Of a stretch of 64,000 nt of DNA, positions 1 to 10,346 are shown in pieces. The position numbers were made by a program, and so were the translations under genes. Every line of letters begins with the position of its first letter. The stretch's first letter is position 1. Source of the DNA: Collinsella sp. (GTDB lineage Bacteria; Actinomycetota; Coriobacteriia; Coriobacteriales; Coriobacteriaceae); NCBI GenBank assembly GCA_019414045.1, contig DXMW01000018.1, positions 17,726 to 81,725 of the forward strand. Reading direction: 5' to 3'. The notes under the pieces were generated by a model. It had not been told where the DNA came from. It ran no database searches and saw only the letters and a list, made by a program, of their open reading frames with translations.

Positions 1-5
1 TTACC

Positions 6-851
6 ATGAAGCTCGTCGTCGATGATCTGATTTTGCAGGCTCTGCGCGAGGACATCACGTTTGAGGACGTGAGTACGGCGAGCGTGTGCCCCACGGCGCG
101 CCCCGCTACCGTTGAGCTCATCGCCAAGGCCGATGGCATTATCGCCGGCCTGGACGTATTCGCTCGCACCTTTGAGCTGCTGGATCCGCAGAGCTCCGTG
201 TTGTTCGATGTTTCGGATGGCGACGAGGTGCATGCCGGCGACCACGTGGGCCAGGTGCGCGGCGACGCGCGCGTGCTGCTTTCGGGCGAGCGCGTGGCGC
301 TCAACTACCTGCAGCGCATGAGCGGCATCGCTACCTACACGCACAGCATGGCCGCGGCGCTCGAGGGAACCAAGACCGTGCTCGTCGACACGCGCAAGAC
401 CACGCCGGGTATGCGCGTGTTTGAGAAGGCGGCGGTTGAGATTGGCGGCGGCAGCAACCACCGCTACAACCTGTCGACGGCCGTCATGCTCAAGGACAAC
501 CACATCGATGCCGCCGGCGGCGTGATGCGTGCGATCGAGATGGCGCGCGCCCATGCATCGTTTACCACGACGGTCGAGATCGAGTGCGAGAACCTGGACA
601 TGGTGCGCGAGGCCGTGGAAGCCGGCGCCGACATCATCATGTTCGACAACATGACCCACGACGACATGGCTGCCGCGATTGAGCTTATCGATGGCCGCGC
701 CAAGACCGAGTGCTCGGGCAACGTGGACGCCAGCAACATTCGCGCCCTGGCCGATCTGGGTGTCGACTATATTAGCTCGGGCGCCCTGACGCACTCTGCG
801 CCGATCCTCGACCTCTCGCTTAAGCACCTGCGTCTGCTGGACGGTAAATAA
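6..851 (+). CDS. nadC: Quinolinate phosphoribosyltransferase (decarboxylating)
   Basis: Converts quinolinate and PRPP to nicotinate mononucleotide in de novo NAD synthesis. The 281-aa protein is of normal family length and appears complete. It carries the family's substrate-binding segments: VDTRKTTPGMR near residue 127, the HRYNLS and LKDNHI motifs after it, and a C-terminal TIM-barrel end with ECSGNVD and DYISSGALTHS. The stop codon overlaps the start of the next gene (TAATG), so it is co-transcribed and probably translationally coupled with the niacin-responsive repressor. The ATG lies only 5 bases into the window, so its Shine-Dalgarno and any upstream nadB/nadA partners cannot be seen. 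Confidence 0.96.
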   Translation: MKLVVDDLILQALREDITFEDVSTASVCPTARPATVELIAKADGIIAGLDVFARTFELLDPQSSVLFDVSDGDEVHAGDHVGQVRGDARVLLSGERVALNYLQRMSGIATYTHSMAAALEGTKTVLVDTRKTTPGMRVFEKAAVEIGGGSNHRYNLSTAVMLKDNHIDAAGGVMRAIEMARAHASFTTTVEIECENLDMVREAVEAGADIIMFDNMTHDDMAAAIELIDGRAKTECSGNVDASNIRALADLGVDYISSGALTHSAPILDLSLKHLRLLDGK

Positions 852-1396
852 TGAACGCCCGCGAGCGTCGCCGTGCCATCATGGGCGTGCTCGAAGGAGC
901 CAAGGAGCCCGTTTCGGGCAGCGCACTTGCCCGCGAGGTTGGCGTGAGCCGTCAGGTCGTGGTTCAGGATATTGCCCTGTTGCGTGCCGATGGGCACGAT
1001 ATCGTGGCGACCAACCGCGGCTACGTGCTGCAGGAAGCCGCGAGTAGCCCCGCCGTGCCCACGCGTCTTGTTAAGGTTCGCCACAGCGTTGAGCAGGCAG
1101 GCGATGAGCTCACGAGTATCGTCGACGCCGGCGGCGCCGTGCTCAACGTGATCGTCAATCACCGCGTGTACGGTAAGATCACGGCCGACCTGGACATTCG
1201 CAATCGTCGCGATGTTGAGCGCTACCTGCACGATATCGAGAGCGGCAAGAGCTTTCCACTATTAACGGTGACGAGCGGCTATCACTTCCATCGCATTGCG
1301 GCAGAGGATGAGCAAACCCTCGACGAGATCGAGGCCATGCTCAAGGAGAAGGGCTACCTTGCCGATTTAATGCCCTACGAGGATGATTTGTCCTAG
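851..1396 (+). CDS. niaR: NiaR-type niacin-responsive transcriptional repressor
   Basis: A 181-aa protein with an N-terminal winged helix-turn-helix (about residues 5-60, with VGVSRQVVVQDIALLRADG) and a C-terminal 3H domain, named for its conserved histidines; H78, H99 and H126 are visible, with SGYHFHRI near the end. NiaR proteins bind niacin through the 3H domain and repress NAD synthesis and salvage genes. Its one-base overlap with nadC supports autoregulation of the nad operon; the operator would lie upstream of the window. No second domain or truncation is seen. Confidence 0.92.
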   Translation: MNARERRRAIMGVLEGAKEPVSGSALAREVGVSRQVVVQDIALLRADGHDIVATNRGYVLQEAASSPAVPTRLVKVRHSVEQAGDELTSIVDAGGAVLNVIVNHRVYGKITADLDIRNRRDVERYLHDIESGKSFPLLTVTSGYHFHRIAAEDEQTLDEIEAMLKEKGYLADLMPYEDDLS

Positions 1397-1405
1397 AACA
1401 CATGC

Positions 1406-1444
1406 AAAAGGAGGCCTCCGCGGCGATGCGGAGGCCTCCTTTTT
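1406..1444. terminator. Bidirectional rho-independent terminator
   Basis: A near-perfect hairpin, with AAAAGGAGGCCTCCGC pairing with GCGGAGGCCTCCTTTT across a 6-nt loop. It has A residues on the left and a T run on the right, so it can end both niaR (+) and the convergent ferredoxin gene (-). Confidence 0.9.
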
Positions 1445-1487
1445 GTTTGTGCACGGTGTACTTTTGAGTGTGCAGGTGGGGGAGTTG

Positions 1488-1673
1488 TTACTCCTCGACG
1501 ATCTCGGTGATCGCGCCAGCGGGGCAAGCGTCCTGGCAAGCGCCACAGGCGACGCAGGAGTCCTCGTCGGCGACGGTAGCGACGTCCTGGAGCTCCAGAA
1601 CGCCAGCGGGGCAGGAGTCGACGCAAACGCCACAAGCGATGCACTCGTCGGCATCAATTACGGGATGAGCCAT
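1488..1673 (-). CDS. 2[4Fe-4S] ferredoxin
   Basis: A 61-aa electron carrier with two classic cluster motifs, CIACGVCVDSCP and CVACGACQDACP, evenly spaced, and an acidic C terminus. This is the clostridial-type low-potential ferredoxin that would accept electrons from enzymes such as the pyruvate:ferredoxin oxidoreductase encoded at 60.3 kb. The chosen ATG (MAHPVID) has a strong Shine-Dalgarno AGAGAGGAAA upstream; a longer in-frame reading adds 22 unrelated residues and is rejected. It is monocistronic and convergent with niaR. Confidence 0.95.
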   Translation of the reverse strand: MAHPVIDADECIACGVCVDSCPAGVLELQDVATVADEDSCVACGACQDACPAGAITEIVEE

Positions 1674-1896
1674 GGTAGTTTCCTCTCTGTTGACCGACGC
1701 TACAGGCGATGCGCGCCGGTTTGATTCGGGCAAAAACATACCACGGGAGCGACCGTTTGCAATACCCTCTGGCCGGCATCTTCATACCGTTCGCCGAGTA
1801 TGCCAAGGTTTACTAAAAAACGCGCAGGTGGGGCCGCTGAGCTGCGCAAATGTTAGCTAAAGGTGACTTGAAATATTGAGCTATTGAGCGCGCTTT

Positions 1897-1942
1897 GGAA
1901 AGCGCATCCCGGAACCGACGCTCAAAACGGGTCGCGCTTTCC
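1897..1942. repeat. Intergenic hairpin, GGAAAGCGCATCCC family
   Basis: Arms GGAAAGCGCATCCCG and CGGGTCGCGCTTTCC flank a short loop. The same arm sequence recurs at 26663-26863 and 37651-37792. No T tract follows, so it is a dispersed palindrome rather than an obvious terminator. Confidence 0.75.
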
Positions 1943-2079
1943 TCGGGGGTGCCCCAAGATCGTTCCGTGTGGCTCCGGTCCAAACCTCAGCCATCTCTAC
2001 ATAGATCTCAATAGATCTGTCGAGAACTCAAACAGCGCATCTACCTGCGCATTTGAGAACCTAAACTCTCGGCAATAAG

Positions 2080-2114
2080 AAATCTTATATGAATTGACTT
2101 AGATTTTGTATATT
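2080..2114 (+). promoter_or_regulatory. Heat-shock operator/promoter of the dnaK operon
   Basis: The inverted repeat AAATCT-N15-AGATTT (2080-2106) is followed two bases later by a TATATT -10-like box (2109-2114). The block aligns without gaps with 11211-11244 upstream of clpB. No good -35 hexamer sits 17 bp upstream, which suggests activator dependence or a non-standard promoter. It is the best candidate for the HspR binding site, though it does not match the published HAIR consensus (CTTGAGT-N7-ACTCAAG). Confidence 0.65.
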
Positions 2115-2215
2115 CCGGCCCATAAGGGGATACACTACATCCTGAAAGACAAGCCGAAGCGCCGCGTGACAGACCGTCGAGGCGGCGCGAACGCAAAAGA
2201 GAGAGGGAATTTCTA

Positions 2216-4108
<1,893 letters not shown>

Positions 4109-4110
4109 TC

Positions 4111-4953
4111 ATGTCCGCCCGTAAAGCTCGCACGGAGGCGGCTGCCGCTGGCGCCGCCCCCGTTGACTCTGAGGAGAAGGACGTGAAGATTCCCGTAGAG
4201 GCCGTCGACGATACTGAGGTCAACGAGGCCCCGGCCGCCGAGGCTGCCGAGAACCAGGTAGAGGATTCCAACAAGGAGGCGACGATGACCGAGGACGAGA
4301 TGGTGGAAGCCGCTATCCGCGCCGGTGAGGAAGCCGCCGACAACGACTTTAAGCTCAAGTTCGAGCAGGCCCAAAAGGAGCTTGCCGACGTGCGCAATGA
4401 GCTTGATGCTGCGGCAGAGGCTCAGAAGGCCGCCGAGGACAAGGCGAAGGACGCCACTGAGCGCACCGCTCGTCTGCAGGCCGACTGGGAGAACTTCCGT
4501 CGCCGCACCGCCAACGAGCGCATCGCCGAGCGCGAGCGCGCGACCGAGAAGCTTGTCACCGCGCTGTTGCCGGTGATCGACGATATCGAGCGCGCGATCG
4601 ACCATGCCCGCAGCCAAGAGCTTTCCGACGACTTTAAGCAGTTCGTCGATGGCGTTGACGCGGTACATGCCAAGCTGCTCGATGTGTTTGCGCACGAGGG
4701 CGTTGAGCCCATCGACCCCAAGGGCGAGGCGTTCGATCCGCTCGAGCACCAGGCTGTGGGCCGCGTCGAGGACGCATCGCAGTACGACGAGACCGTCAAC
4801 GATGTGTACCAGAAGGGCTACCGCATGGCAGATCGCATCCTGCGTTCCGCGATGGTGACGGTGACCTACGGTGGCGAGAAGCGCCCCGCACCGGAGCCCG
4901 AAGCGGCGCCCGAGGATGCTACGGCCGATACGGCCGAGAGCACCGAGGAGTAA
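4111..4953 (+). CDS. grpE: Nucleotide exchange factor GrpE
   Basis: A 280-aa partner that releases ADP from DnaK. After an acidic disordered N terminus (about residues 1-80) comes a coiled coil (about 85-140), the conserved RLQADWENFRRR segment, and the C-terminal beta domain (ETVNDVYQKGYRMADRILR). Its start is 2 bp after dnaK. An internal in-frame ATG at 4285 (MTEDEMVEA) has a perfect AAGGAGG 5 bases upstream, much better than the site for 4111, so a 222-aa product could be the main or an alternative form. A strong hairpin follows the stop. Confidence 0.95.
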   Translation: MSARKARTEAAAAGAAPVDSEEKDVKIPVEAVDDTEVNEAPAAEAAENQVEDSNKEATMTEDEMVEAAIRAGEEAADNDFKLKFEQAQKELADVRNELDAAAEAQKAAEDKAKDATERTARLQADWENFRRRTANERIAERERATEKLVTALLPVIDDIERAIDHARSQELSDDFKQFVDGVDAVHAKLLDVFAHEGVEPIDPKGEAFDPLEHQAVGRVEDASQYDETVNDVYQKGYRMADRILRSAMVTVTYGGEKRPAPEPEAAPEDATADTAESTEE

Positions 4954-4960
4954 TTGAGAA

Positions 4961-4990
4961 GGGCCCCGGGGCAACACCCGGGGCCCTTTC
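4961..4990 (+). terminator. GC-rich hairpin between grpE and dnaJ
   Basis: Perfect 10-bp arms GGGCCCCGGG/CCCGGGGCCC with a 6-nt loop, then only TTT. It probably attenuates transcription so that dnaJ-hspR is made at a lower level than dnaK-grpE, rather than acting as a full stop. Confidence 0.7.
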
Positions 4991-5061
4991 TGGCCAAGTG
5001 CCATATGACAGCATGAGCCGCCGTCCGCAGGGGCGGCGGATGTAACAGGAGAGGAGCTACG

Positions 5062-6021
5062 ATGGCTGCAGGCAAAACCTTCTATGACATCCTGGGCGTA
5101 TCCAAGAGCGCCTCCGACAAAGAGATTAAGAGCGCGTTTCGCAAGCTCGCGCAAAAATATCACCCCGACGCCGGCGGCGACGAGGCCAAGTTTAAGGAGA
5201 TCAGCGAGGCCTACGAGACGCTTTCGGACGAGAAGAAGCGCAAAGAGTACGACCAGATGCTCATGTTTGGCGGCATGCCGGGCGCGGGCGGCGCGTATGG
5301 CGGCGGCTACGGTGCCGGCGCGGGCGCCAGCGGCTGGGGCGATATCTTCGACAGCATCTTTAGCGGTAACGGCGCCTGGGGCAGCGATTGGGGCTCGGGC
5401 TTTGCCGGGGCTGCAGGCAATGCCGGCGCGGGTCGCAGTCGCGCTCGCAAGGGCGGCGACCTGTCGCTGACCGTCGATGTGACGGCCGAGGACGCGTTTC
5501 GCGGCGTGACGCACAAGGTCACCTACCGCATTCCCTCGACGGGCGAACAGCAAACCATTACGGTCTCGGTGCCCGCGGGCGCGGTCGACGGCGGCAAGCT
5601 GCGCTACAAACGTCGCGGCGAGTATGGCGTTGCCGGTGGCGAGCGCGGCGACCTGGTCGTGACCACACATGTGGAGGAGCACCCGCTGTTTAAGCGCAAA
5701 GGCGCCGACGTGACCATGGAGGTACCGGTCTCGGTCTACGAGGCGGCGCTCGGCTGCACGGTGGACGTGCCCACGCCCGGCGGTGCGACGGTTCGTCTGA
5801 AAGTGCCTGCGGGCACCCAGACGGGCAAGAAGTTCCGCTTTAAGGAGATGGGTGCGCCCGACGTCAAGCACCGTGGCCGCACAGGCGCGCTGCTCGTCGA
5901 GATTAAGGTGCAGGTTCCCACGAACCTGTCCGATGACGAGCGCGATGCCATGACCAAGCTGCGTGAGGCCGACACGCGCGACTATCGCGAGAAGGTCAAT
6001 CGTTACAAGGCGACGTACTAG
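5062..6021 (+). CDS. dnaJ: DnaJ-family co-chaperone lacking the zinc finger (type II)
   Basis: A 319-aa Hsp40. The J domain (residues 1-70) has the essential HPD, written YHPDAGGDEAKFKEISEAYE; a Gly/Phe-rich linker (about 72-130) follows, then two beta-barrel substrate-binding domains. The four CxxCxGxG zinc motifs of classical DnaJ are absent, so by architecture it is a CbpA/DnaJ2-like type II protein even though it sits in the main dnaK operon. It stimulates DnaK ATPase and delivers substrates. The Shine-Dalgarno is AGGAGAGGAG. The hspR gene follows 72 bp downstream. Confidence 0.93.
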   Translation: MAAGKTFYDILGVSKSASDKEIKSAFRKLAQKYHPDAGGDEAKFKEISEAYETLSDEKKRKEYDQMLMFGGMPGAGGAYGGGYGAGAGASGWGDIFDSIFSGNGAWGSDWGSGFAGAAGNAGAGRSRARKGGDLSLTVDVTAEDAFRGVTHKVTYRIPSTGEQQTITVSVPAGAVDGGKLRYKRRGEYGVAGGERGDLVVTTHVEEHPLFKRKGADVTMEVPVSVYEAALGCTVDVPTPGGATVRLKVPAGTQTGKKFRFKEMGAPDVKHRGRTGALLVEIKVQVPTNLSDDERDAMTKLREADTRDYREKVNRYKATY

Positions 6022-6093
6022 GGCGGTCGCGGCGCACGCCCACGCCCGCGGGCTTATGATGGACGATAACGAGACGGAAAGGGGTCAGGTGGC

Positions 6094-6510
6094 ATGGCCG
6101 AGGACAATAGGAACAAACCGCTGTACATGATCAGCGTGGCGGCCGAGCTGACCGGCATGCATCCGCAGACTCTGCGCGTCTACGAGTCCAAGGGCCTGGT
6201 GAACCCCCAGCGCTCGGGCGGCAACACGCGTCTGTATTCGCGTGCCGATATCGAGCGCCTGGAGCTCATCAACCAGCTGACCGATGAGGGCATCAACCTT
6301 GCCGGCGTGGTGCGCATTCTCGATATGAAGGAGCGTGCCGAGGAGCGCGATCGCGAAAACGAGAAGCTTCGCGCCCGCGTTCGCCAGCTCGAGGACGAGC
6401 TACACGAGTACAAGATGCAGAAGAAGATCACCGCCCTGGCCCCGCGCGACGGCTCGGTCAACCCCGAGCAAGTCATGCGCAAGCTGCTAGGTACGGGTAG
6501 CGACCTATAG
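6094..6510 (+). CDS. hspR: HspR-type MerR-family heat-shock repressor
   Basis: A 138-aa regulator with a MerR winged helix in residues 10-75. The segment PLYMISVAAELTGMHPQTLR is diagnostic of HspR, and QRSGGNTRLYSRADIERL follows. A charged coiled coil (about 80-115) mediates dimerisation. In actinobacteria HspR represses dnaK and clpB operons, with DnaK as co-repressor. Its place as last gene of the dnaK operon implies autoregulation, and clpB at 11.3 kb shares the dnaK operator-like block, as expected for one regulon. Confidence 0.94.
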   Translation: MAEDNRNKPLYMISVAAELTGMHPQTLRVYESKGLVNPQRSGGNTRLYSRADIERLELINQLTDEGINLAGVVRILDMKERAEERDRENEKLRARVRQLEDELHEYKMQKKITALAPRDGSVNPEQVMRKLLGTGSDL

Positions 6511-6526
6511 CTCCGCCGACGCTGCC

Positions 6527-6664
6527 GGGCACTCATTGGGGACAGACTTAAATGAGTGCCCGCAGAATGAGAGTGGATAATCTCCCGTTTTTGGCCTGTT
6601 TGCAGGCTCAAAGTGGGAGATTATCCACTCTCGTCATTTCGGCGTCTAAGTCTGCCCCCGGCAC
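6527..6664. repeat. Compound palindromic element (REP-like hairpin plus 18-bp hairpin)
   Basis: Three parts: (1) arms GGGCACTCATT/AATGAGTGCCC around a GGGGACAGACTT loop (6527-6561); (2) perfect 18-bp arms GAGAGTGGATAATCTCCC (6569-6586) and its complement (6615-6632); (3) TAAGTCTGCCCC (6647-6658), complementary to the first loop. The GGGGACAG loop recalls REP sequences mobilised by Y1 (RAYT) transposases, an inference from memory. Confidence 0.75.
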
Positions 6665-6796
6665 CCAACTCGTTCTTTGCTTTACTGAGATAAAGTGAAC
6701 GTACAGATTCGTAACCCGCTGGCAACCGTTCTATGGCACGATATTGAACGAATGTATGCTATGCGCCCAAATCTTTTGGGCAGAGTGGGAGACAGT

Positions 6797-9097
6797 ATGG
6801 TCAAGCTGTACGAGGACGGCATCTACCTGCGCGGCGGTAGCGAGGTTGTGCCTGTGGCCGAGGCTGCTGAGCGTGGCATTACGCAGGCGCCCGAGGATGC
6901 CAAACGCGGCACCATCGCGTATTCGATCCTCCAGGCACACAATACGTCGGGCGACCCCGAGGCACTCAAGATTCGCTTCGATGCCATGGCGAGCCACGAC
7001 ATCACCTTTGTCGGCATCATCCAGACGGCGCGCGCTTCGGGCATGGAGCAGTTCCCGCTGCCTTACGTGCTCACCAACTGCCATAACTCGCTGTGCGCCG
7101 TGGGCGGCACCATCAATGAGGACGACCACGTCTTTGGCCTTTCCGCAGCCAAGAAGTACGGCGGCATCTTCGTTCCGCCGCACATCGCCGTCATCCACTC
7201 CTTTATGCGCGAGAACTTCGCCGGTTGCGGCAAGATGATCCTGGGTTCCGACTCGCACACCCGCTATGGTGCCCTGGGTACCATAGCCGTGGGCGAGGGC
7301 GGCGGCGAGTTGGCAAAGCAGCTGCTGCGCGACACCTACGATGTCGCCTATCCCGGCGTCGTGGCCATCTACCTCACGGGCGCCCCGCGCCCCGGCGTCG
7401 GCCCGCACGACGTGGCGCTCGCCATCATTCGCGCCGTCTTTGCCAAGGGCTACGTCAAGAACAATGTCATGGAGTTTGTGGGCCCGGGCATCGCGAGCAT
7501 GACGACCGACTACCGCAACGGCGTTGACGTCATGACCACCGAGACCACCTGCCTGTCGAGCATCTGGGCCACCGACGAGGACACGCACGCGTTTTTGACC
7601 ATGCACGGCCGCGGCGACGACTATCGCGAGCTCAAGCCCGCCGATGTCGCCTACTACGACGGTTGCGTCGAGGTCGACCTGTCGAGCATCAAGCCCATGA
7701 TCGCACTGCCGTTCCATCCTTCCAACGGCTTTGAGATCGACGAGCTCAACGAGAACCTCGAGGACATCCTGCACGAGGTGGAGCTCGAGGCCGCCAAGAT
7801 CGGCGAGGGCAAGACGCACTTTAGCCTGCTCGACAAGATCGTCGACGGCAAGCTGCACGTGCAGCAGGGCGTTATCGCCGGCTGCTCGGGCGGCAACTAT
7901 GACTCCGTGGTCCAGGCTGCCCGCGTGCTCAAGGGCGCCAATACCGGCTGCGGCGAGTTCTCGCTGTCGGTCTATCCCACGAGCCAGCCCGTGGCGCTCG
8001 AACTTACACGCCGCGGCTACATCTACGACCTCATGGAGGCCGGCGCAATCGTGCGCACGGCATTCTGCGGCCCGTGCTTCGGCGCCGGCGACACGCCCGC
8101 CAACAACGGCCTTTCGATCCGTCACACCACGCGCAACTTCCCCAACCGCGAGGGTTCCAAGCCGGGTAATGGCCAGCTGAGCGCCGTGGCCCTGATGGAC
8201 GCCCGCTCCATTGCGGCAACGGCTGCCAACGGCGGCGTCCTGACGCCGGCGACCGACCTGCCCGAGGACACTTGGGACGAGGCCTGCGAGTACACCTTTG
8301 ACGACGCGCCGTACAAGAAGCGCGTGTACTGGGGCTTTGGCAAGGCGGAGCCTGCCGACGAGCTGGTCGAAGGCCCCAACATCAAGCCGTGGCCCGCGAT
8401 GGAGCCGCTCGGCGACGACATCCTGCTCAAGGTTTGCTCCAAGATCATGGACCCGGTCACCACGACCGACGAGCTCATTCCCTCGGGCGAGACGAGCTCC
8501 TTCCGCTCCAACCCGCTGGGCCTGGCTGAGTTTACGCTGAGCCGCCGCGACCCGGCCTACGTGGGTCGCTCCAAGGAGGTCGACGCTGTGGAGAAGCGTC
8601 GCGTTGCCGGCGAGTCCGCGGGCGACCTGGCGGCGTTCGATGCCGAGCTTGCCGGTGTGTTTGAGGCGCTGGCCGGCGCGGGTGTCGCGGCCGATGCCAA
8701 GGCGACCGAGTTCGGTTCCATGATTTACGCCAAGAAGCCTGGCGACGGCAGCGCCCGCGAGCAGGCCGCGAGCTGCCAGCGCGTAATTGGCGGCCTGGCC
8801 AACATCGTCCACGAGTACGCCACCAAGCGCTATCGCTCCAACGTGATGAACTGGGGCATGGTGCCCTTCCAGATGGAGGCCGAGCCCAACTTTGAGGTGG
8901 GCGATTACGTCTTTGTGCCGGGTATCCGTGCCGCGCTCGATGGCGACCTGAAGGACATCGCCGCCTACGTGGTGCGCGCCGATGGTGCGGTCGAGCAGAT
9001 TGAGCTCTATATTGCCGATATGACGGCCGAAGAGCGTGCCATCGTCAAGGCCGGCTGCCTGATCAACTACAACAAGTTCAAGGCCGCTGCCGAGTAA
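6797..9097 (+). CDS. Aconitase-family hydratase
   Basis: A 766-aa protein of the aconitase superfamily, closest by eye to the anaerobe group annotated simply as hydratase or aconitate hydratase. It binds a [4Fe-4S] cluster: AGCSGGN (about residue 360) and FCGPCFGAGD (about 423) supply cysteines, and SDSHTRYGALG and NFPNREGSKPG are active-site segments. The swivel domain is C-terminal. The likely reaction is citrate-isocitrate interconversion or a similar hydroxy-acid dehydration; substrate is not proven. The start is placed at MVKLYEDG, with TGGGAG 5 bases upstream and agreement with remembered homologues; a GTG at 6695 would add 34 atypical residues. It is monocistronic. Confidence 0.85.
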   Translation: MVKLYEDGIYLRGGSEVVPVAEAAERGITQAPEDAKRGTIAYSILQAHNTSGDPEALKIRFDAMASHDITFVGIIQTARASGMEQFPLPYVLTNCHNSLCAVGGTINEDDHVFGLSAAKKYGGIFVPPHIAVIHSFMRENFAGCGKMILGSDSHTRYGALGTIAVGEGGGELAKQLLRDTYDVAYPGVVAIYLTGAPRPGVGPHDVALAIIRAVFAKGYVKNNVMEFVGPGIASMTTDYRNGVDVMTTETTCLSSIWATDEDTHAFLTMHGRGDDYRELKPADVAYYDGCVEVDLSSIKPMIALPFHPSNGFEIDELNENLEDILHEVELEAAKIGEGKTHFSLLDKIVDGKLHVQQGVIAGCSGGNYDSVVQAARVLKGANTGCGEFSLSVYPTSQPVALELTRRGYIYDLMEAGAIVRTAFCGPCFGAGDTPANNGLSIRHTTRNFPNREGSKPGNGQLSAVALMDARSIAATAANGGVLTPATDLPEDTWDEACEYTFDDAPYKKRVYWGFGKAEPADELVEGPNIKPWPAMEPLGDDILLKVCSKIMDPVTTTDELIPSGETSSFRSNPLGLAEFTLSRRDPAYVGRSKEVDAVEKRRVAGESAGDLAAFDAELAGVFEALAGAGVAADAKATEFGSMIYAKKPGDGSAREQAASCQRVIGGLANIVHEYATKRYRSNVMNWGMVPFQMEAEPNFEVGDYVFVPGIRAALDGDLKDIAAYVVRADGAVEQIELYIADMTAEERAIVKAGCLINYNKFKAAAE

Positions 9098-9112
9098 CGC
9101 GCTTAATTGTCC

Positions 9113-9186
9113 GCCCGGGGCTTACCCTTTCCCGCCCGCTCACGCGCTTCGCGAGGGTCGCGTTCGGGAAAGGATAAGCCCCGGGC
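9113..9186. repeat. Long-armed hairpin after the hydratase gene
   Basis: Arms of 22 nt, beginning GCCCGGGGCTTACCC and closing with its complement (one mismatch), enclose a 30-nt loop that itself holds GCGCTTCGCG. It lies 15 bp past the stop and lacks a T run, so terminator function is uncertain. Confidence 0.7.
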
Positions 9187-9280
9187 TACATTTCTGCGTT
9201 CTCGTTGGGTCTTGAGGGACGCTAATAAATAGACTTGCTTGATGCTGCCTCTGTTATCGGGGCGGCTTCTTTTTGTCGAA

Positions 9281-9516
9281 AACCGCCACAAAGGGGACAG
9301 GCACCTTTGTGGTGGTCCCGTTTGTCTCGACCTGTAACATCTGGGCCCCTATTTGACGAGCGGTTGTTACAGATTGAGACAAACGATCGCTGCCGATCAT
9401 TTCATCTCAATCTGTAACATCTAGGATCGAAAAGGGCCGCTAGATGTTACAGATCGAGACAGTCGAGTGCCAGAGTCGAAAACCACCACAAAGGGGCCTG
9501 TCCCTTTCGTGGTGGT
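9281..9516. repeat. Array of four hairpins of two families (A-B-B-A)
   Basis: Family A flanks: 9281-9316 and 9481-9516, with arms ACCRCCACAAAGG/CTTTGTGGTGGT and a GGGGACAGGCAC-type loop (the loop is in reverse orientation in the second). Family B lies between: 9320-9384 (GTTTGTCTC..CTGTAACA with complement) and 9405-9459 (20-nt arms starting TCTCAATCTGTAACATC). Single family A copies recur at 10347 and 11152. Confidence 0.8.
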
Positions 9517-9569
9517 GGGGGCGAGCTCGATGCTGCCGTGCTCGCTGAACGACATTCTAATGAGCGTCT

Positions 9570-10238
9570 CTACAGGATTTTATCTGGGCTGGCGGGCTTG
9601 GTTGTTTTGGGGATGCCGAGTTTGGATGACGCGAAATCGTCAACATTGTCCTTAATTCCGTCTTTGGTGTAGACAGTGACCATATAGGTGCTGTGTCCGA
9701 ATTCGCCCTTGTCGCGTGTTGCCCAGGCATCCCAGTAGGCGGCCCCGTTTCGCCCTTTGATTTTTCCGACACGGCGGAGTTCTGTTCGCTTTAATTTCTG
9801 GTTGCTATAGATGGTTCGACCGGCCTCCTCGGTGAGCCCGCACTGTCCAAGCATCTTGTCGAGGACTTGGTTCATGTGGCGCTCATCGGTGTTTGGTGCG
9901 TAGTCGTAGGCGAGGGTGATGGAGTCGAGTGGCTGGTCGTCGATTAGATAGTTTAGCGCCTGAGGTCCAAGGCAGAAATAGGGGGAGCATCCGTCGATCT
10001 GACCGAGCAGTGGCAACTTTGACTGCCAACTTCCGGTGGGAATTCCATCTTCGTAAAACACGCCGCGACAGATAAAGGAGAGCGAGGTGGCACGCGAGCC
10101 GGCGTCGACCATTCCGCATAAATCGAAGGGCGAGGTGATACCAAGGGAAAAGGGCGTGATGACGATAAGGAAGAGCATCACGATGGGTATGGCGAGAATG
10201 GCGATGACGTTGCGACCGGTGGAATGAGGCGGCTTCAT
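9570..10238 (-). CDS. Membrane-anchored protein of unknown function
   Basis: Not recognised. The 222-aa protein has a short basic N terminus (MKPPHSTGRN), one hydrophobic helix at about residues 11-35, then a mostly hydrophilic extracytoplasmic domain with several cysteines (CGM, ICRG, DGCSPYFCLG, GQCGL) that could form disulfides. The start is set at the ATG preceded by GAGGAG; 64 extra upstream residues run through a family A hairpin and are rejected. It is divergent from the 223-aa anchored protein at 10472. Both are about the same size with one N-terminal helix, but no clear sequence identity is visible by eye. Confidence 0.7.
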   Translation of the reverse strand: MKPPHSTGRNVIAILAIPIVMLFLIVITPFSLGITSPFDLCGMVDAGSRATSLSFICRGVFYEDGIPTGSWQSKLPLLGQIDGCSPYFCLGPQALNYLIDDQPLDSITLAYDYAPNTDERHMNQVLDKMLGQCGLTEEAGRTIYSNQKLKRTELRRVGKIKGRNGAAYWDAWATRDKGEFGHSTYMVTVYTKDGIKDNVDDFASSKLGIPKTTKPASPDKIL

Positions 10239-10346
10239 ATGCGCTCCTCGAGACAAAGATCTGTTGAGGATAGGAGAAATGGATATGTTCAGAGAACAAT
10301 TCAAGTTTAATCTCATGGCGCGAGATGGTCGACCGTTAGCGTCGAA

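Larger units (their letters stand above)
1674..2215. other. Intergenic region upstream of dnaK
   Basis: No coding sequence is supported here. The stretch holds the ferredoxin 5' region, one copy of the GGAAAGCGCATCCC hairpin family (1897-1942), then the dnaK heat-shock promoter/operator (2080-2114) and a leader of about 100 nt. Confidence 0.7.
9098..9569. other. Repeat-filled intergenic region
   Basis: No gene is supported in this stretch of about 470 bp between the hydratase and a convergent membrane-protein gene. It is packed with at least five hairpins: 9113-9186 and the four-hairpin array 9281-9516. Confidence 0.75.

Noticed and set aside
1700..2215. Classical HspR HAIR site or CIRCE upstream of dnaK
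   Set aside because: Neither consensus (CTTGAGT-N7-ACTCAAG or TTAGCACTC-N9-GAGTGCTAA) is present; the shared AAATCT-N15-AGATTT is reported instead.
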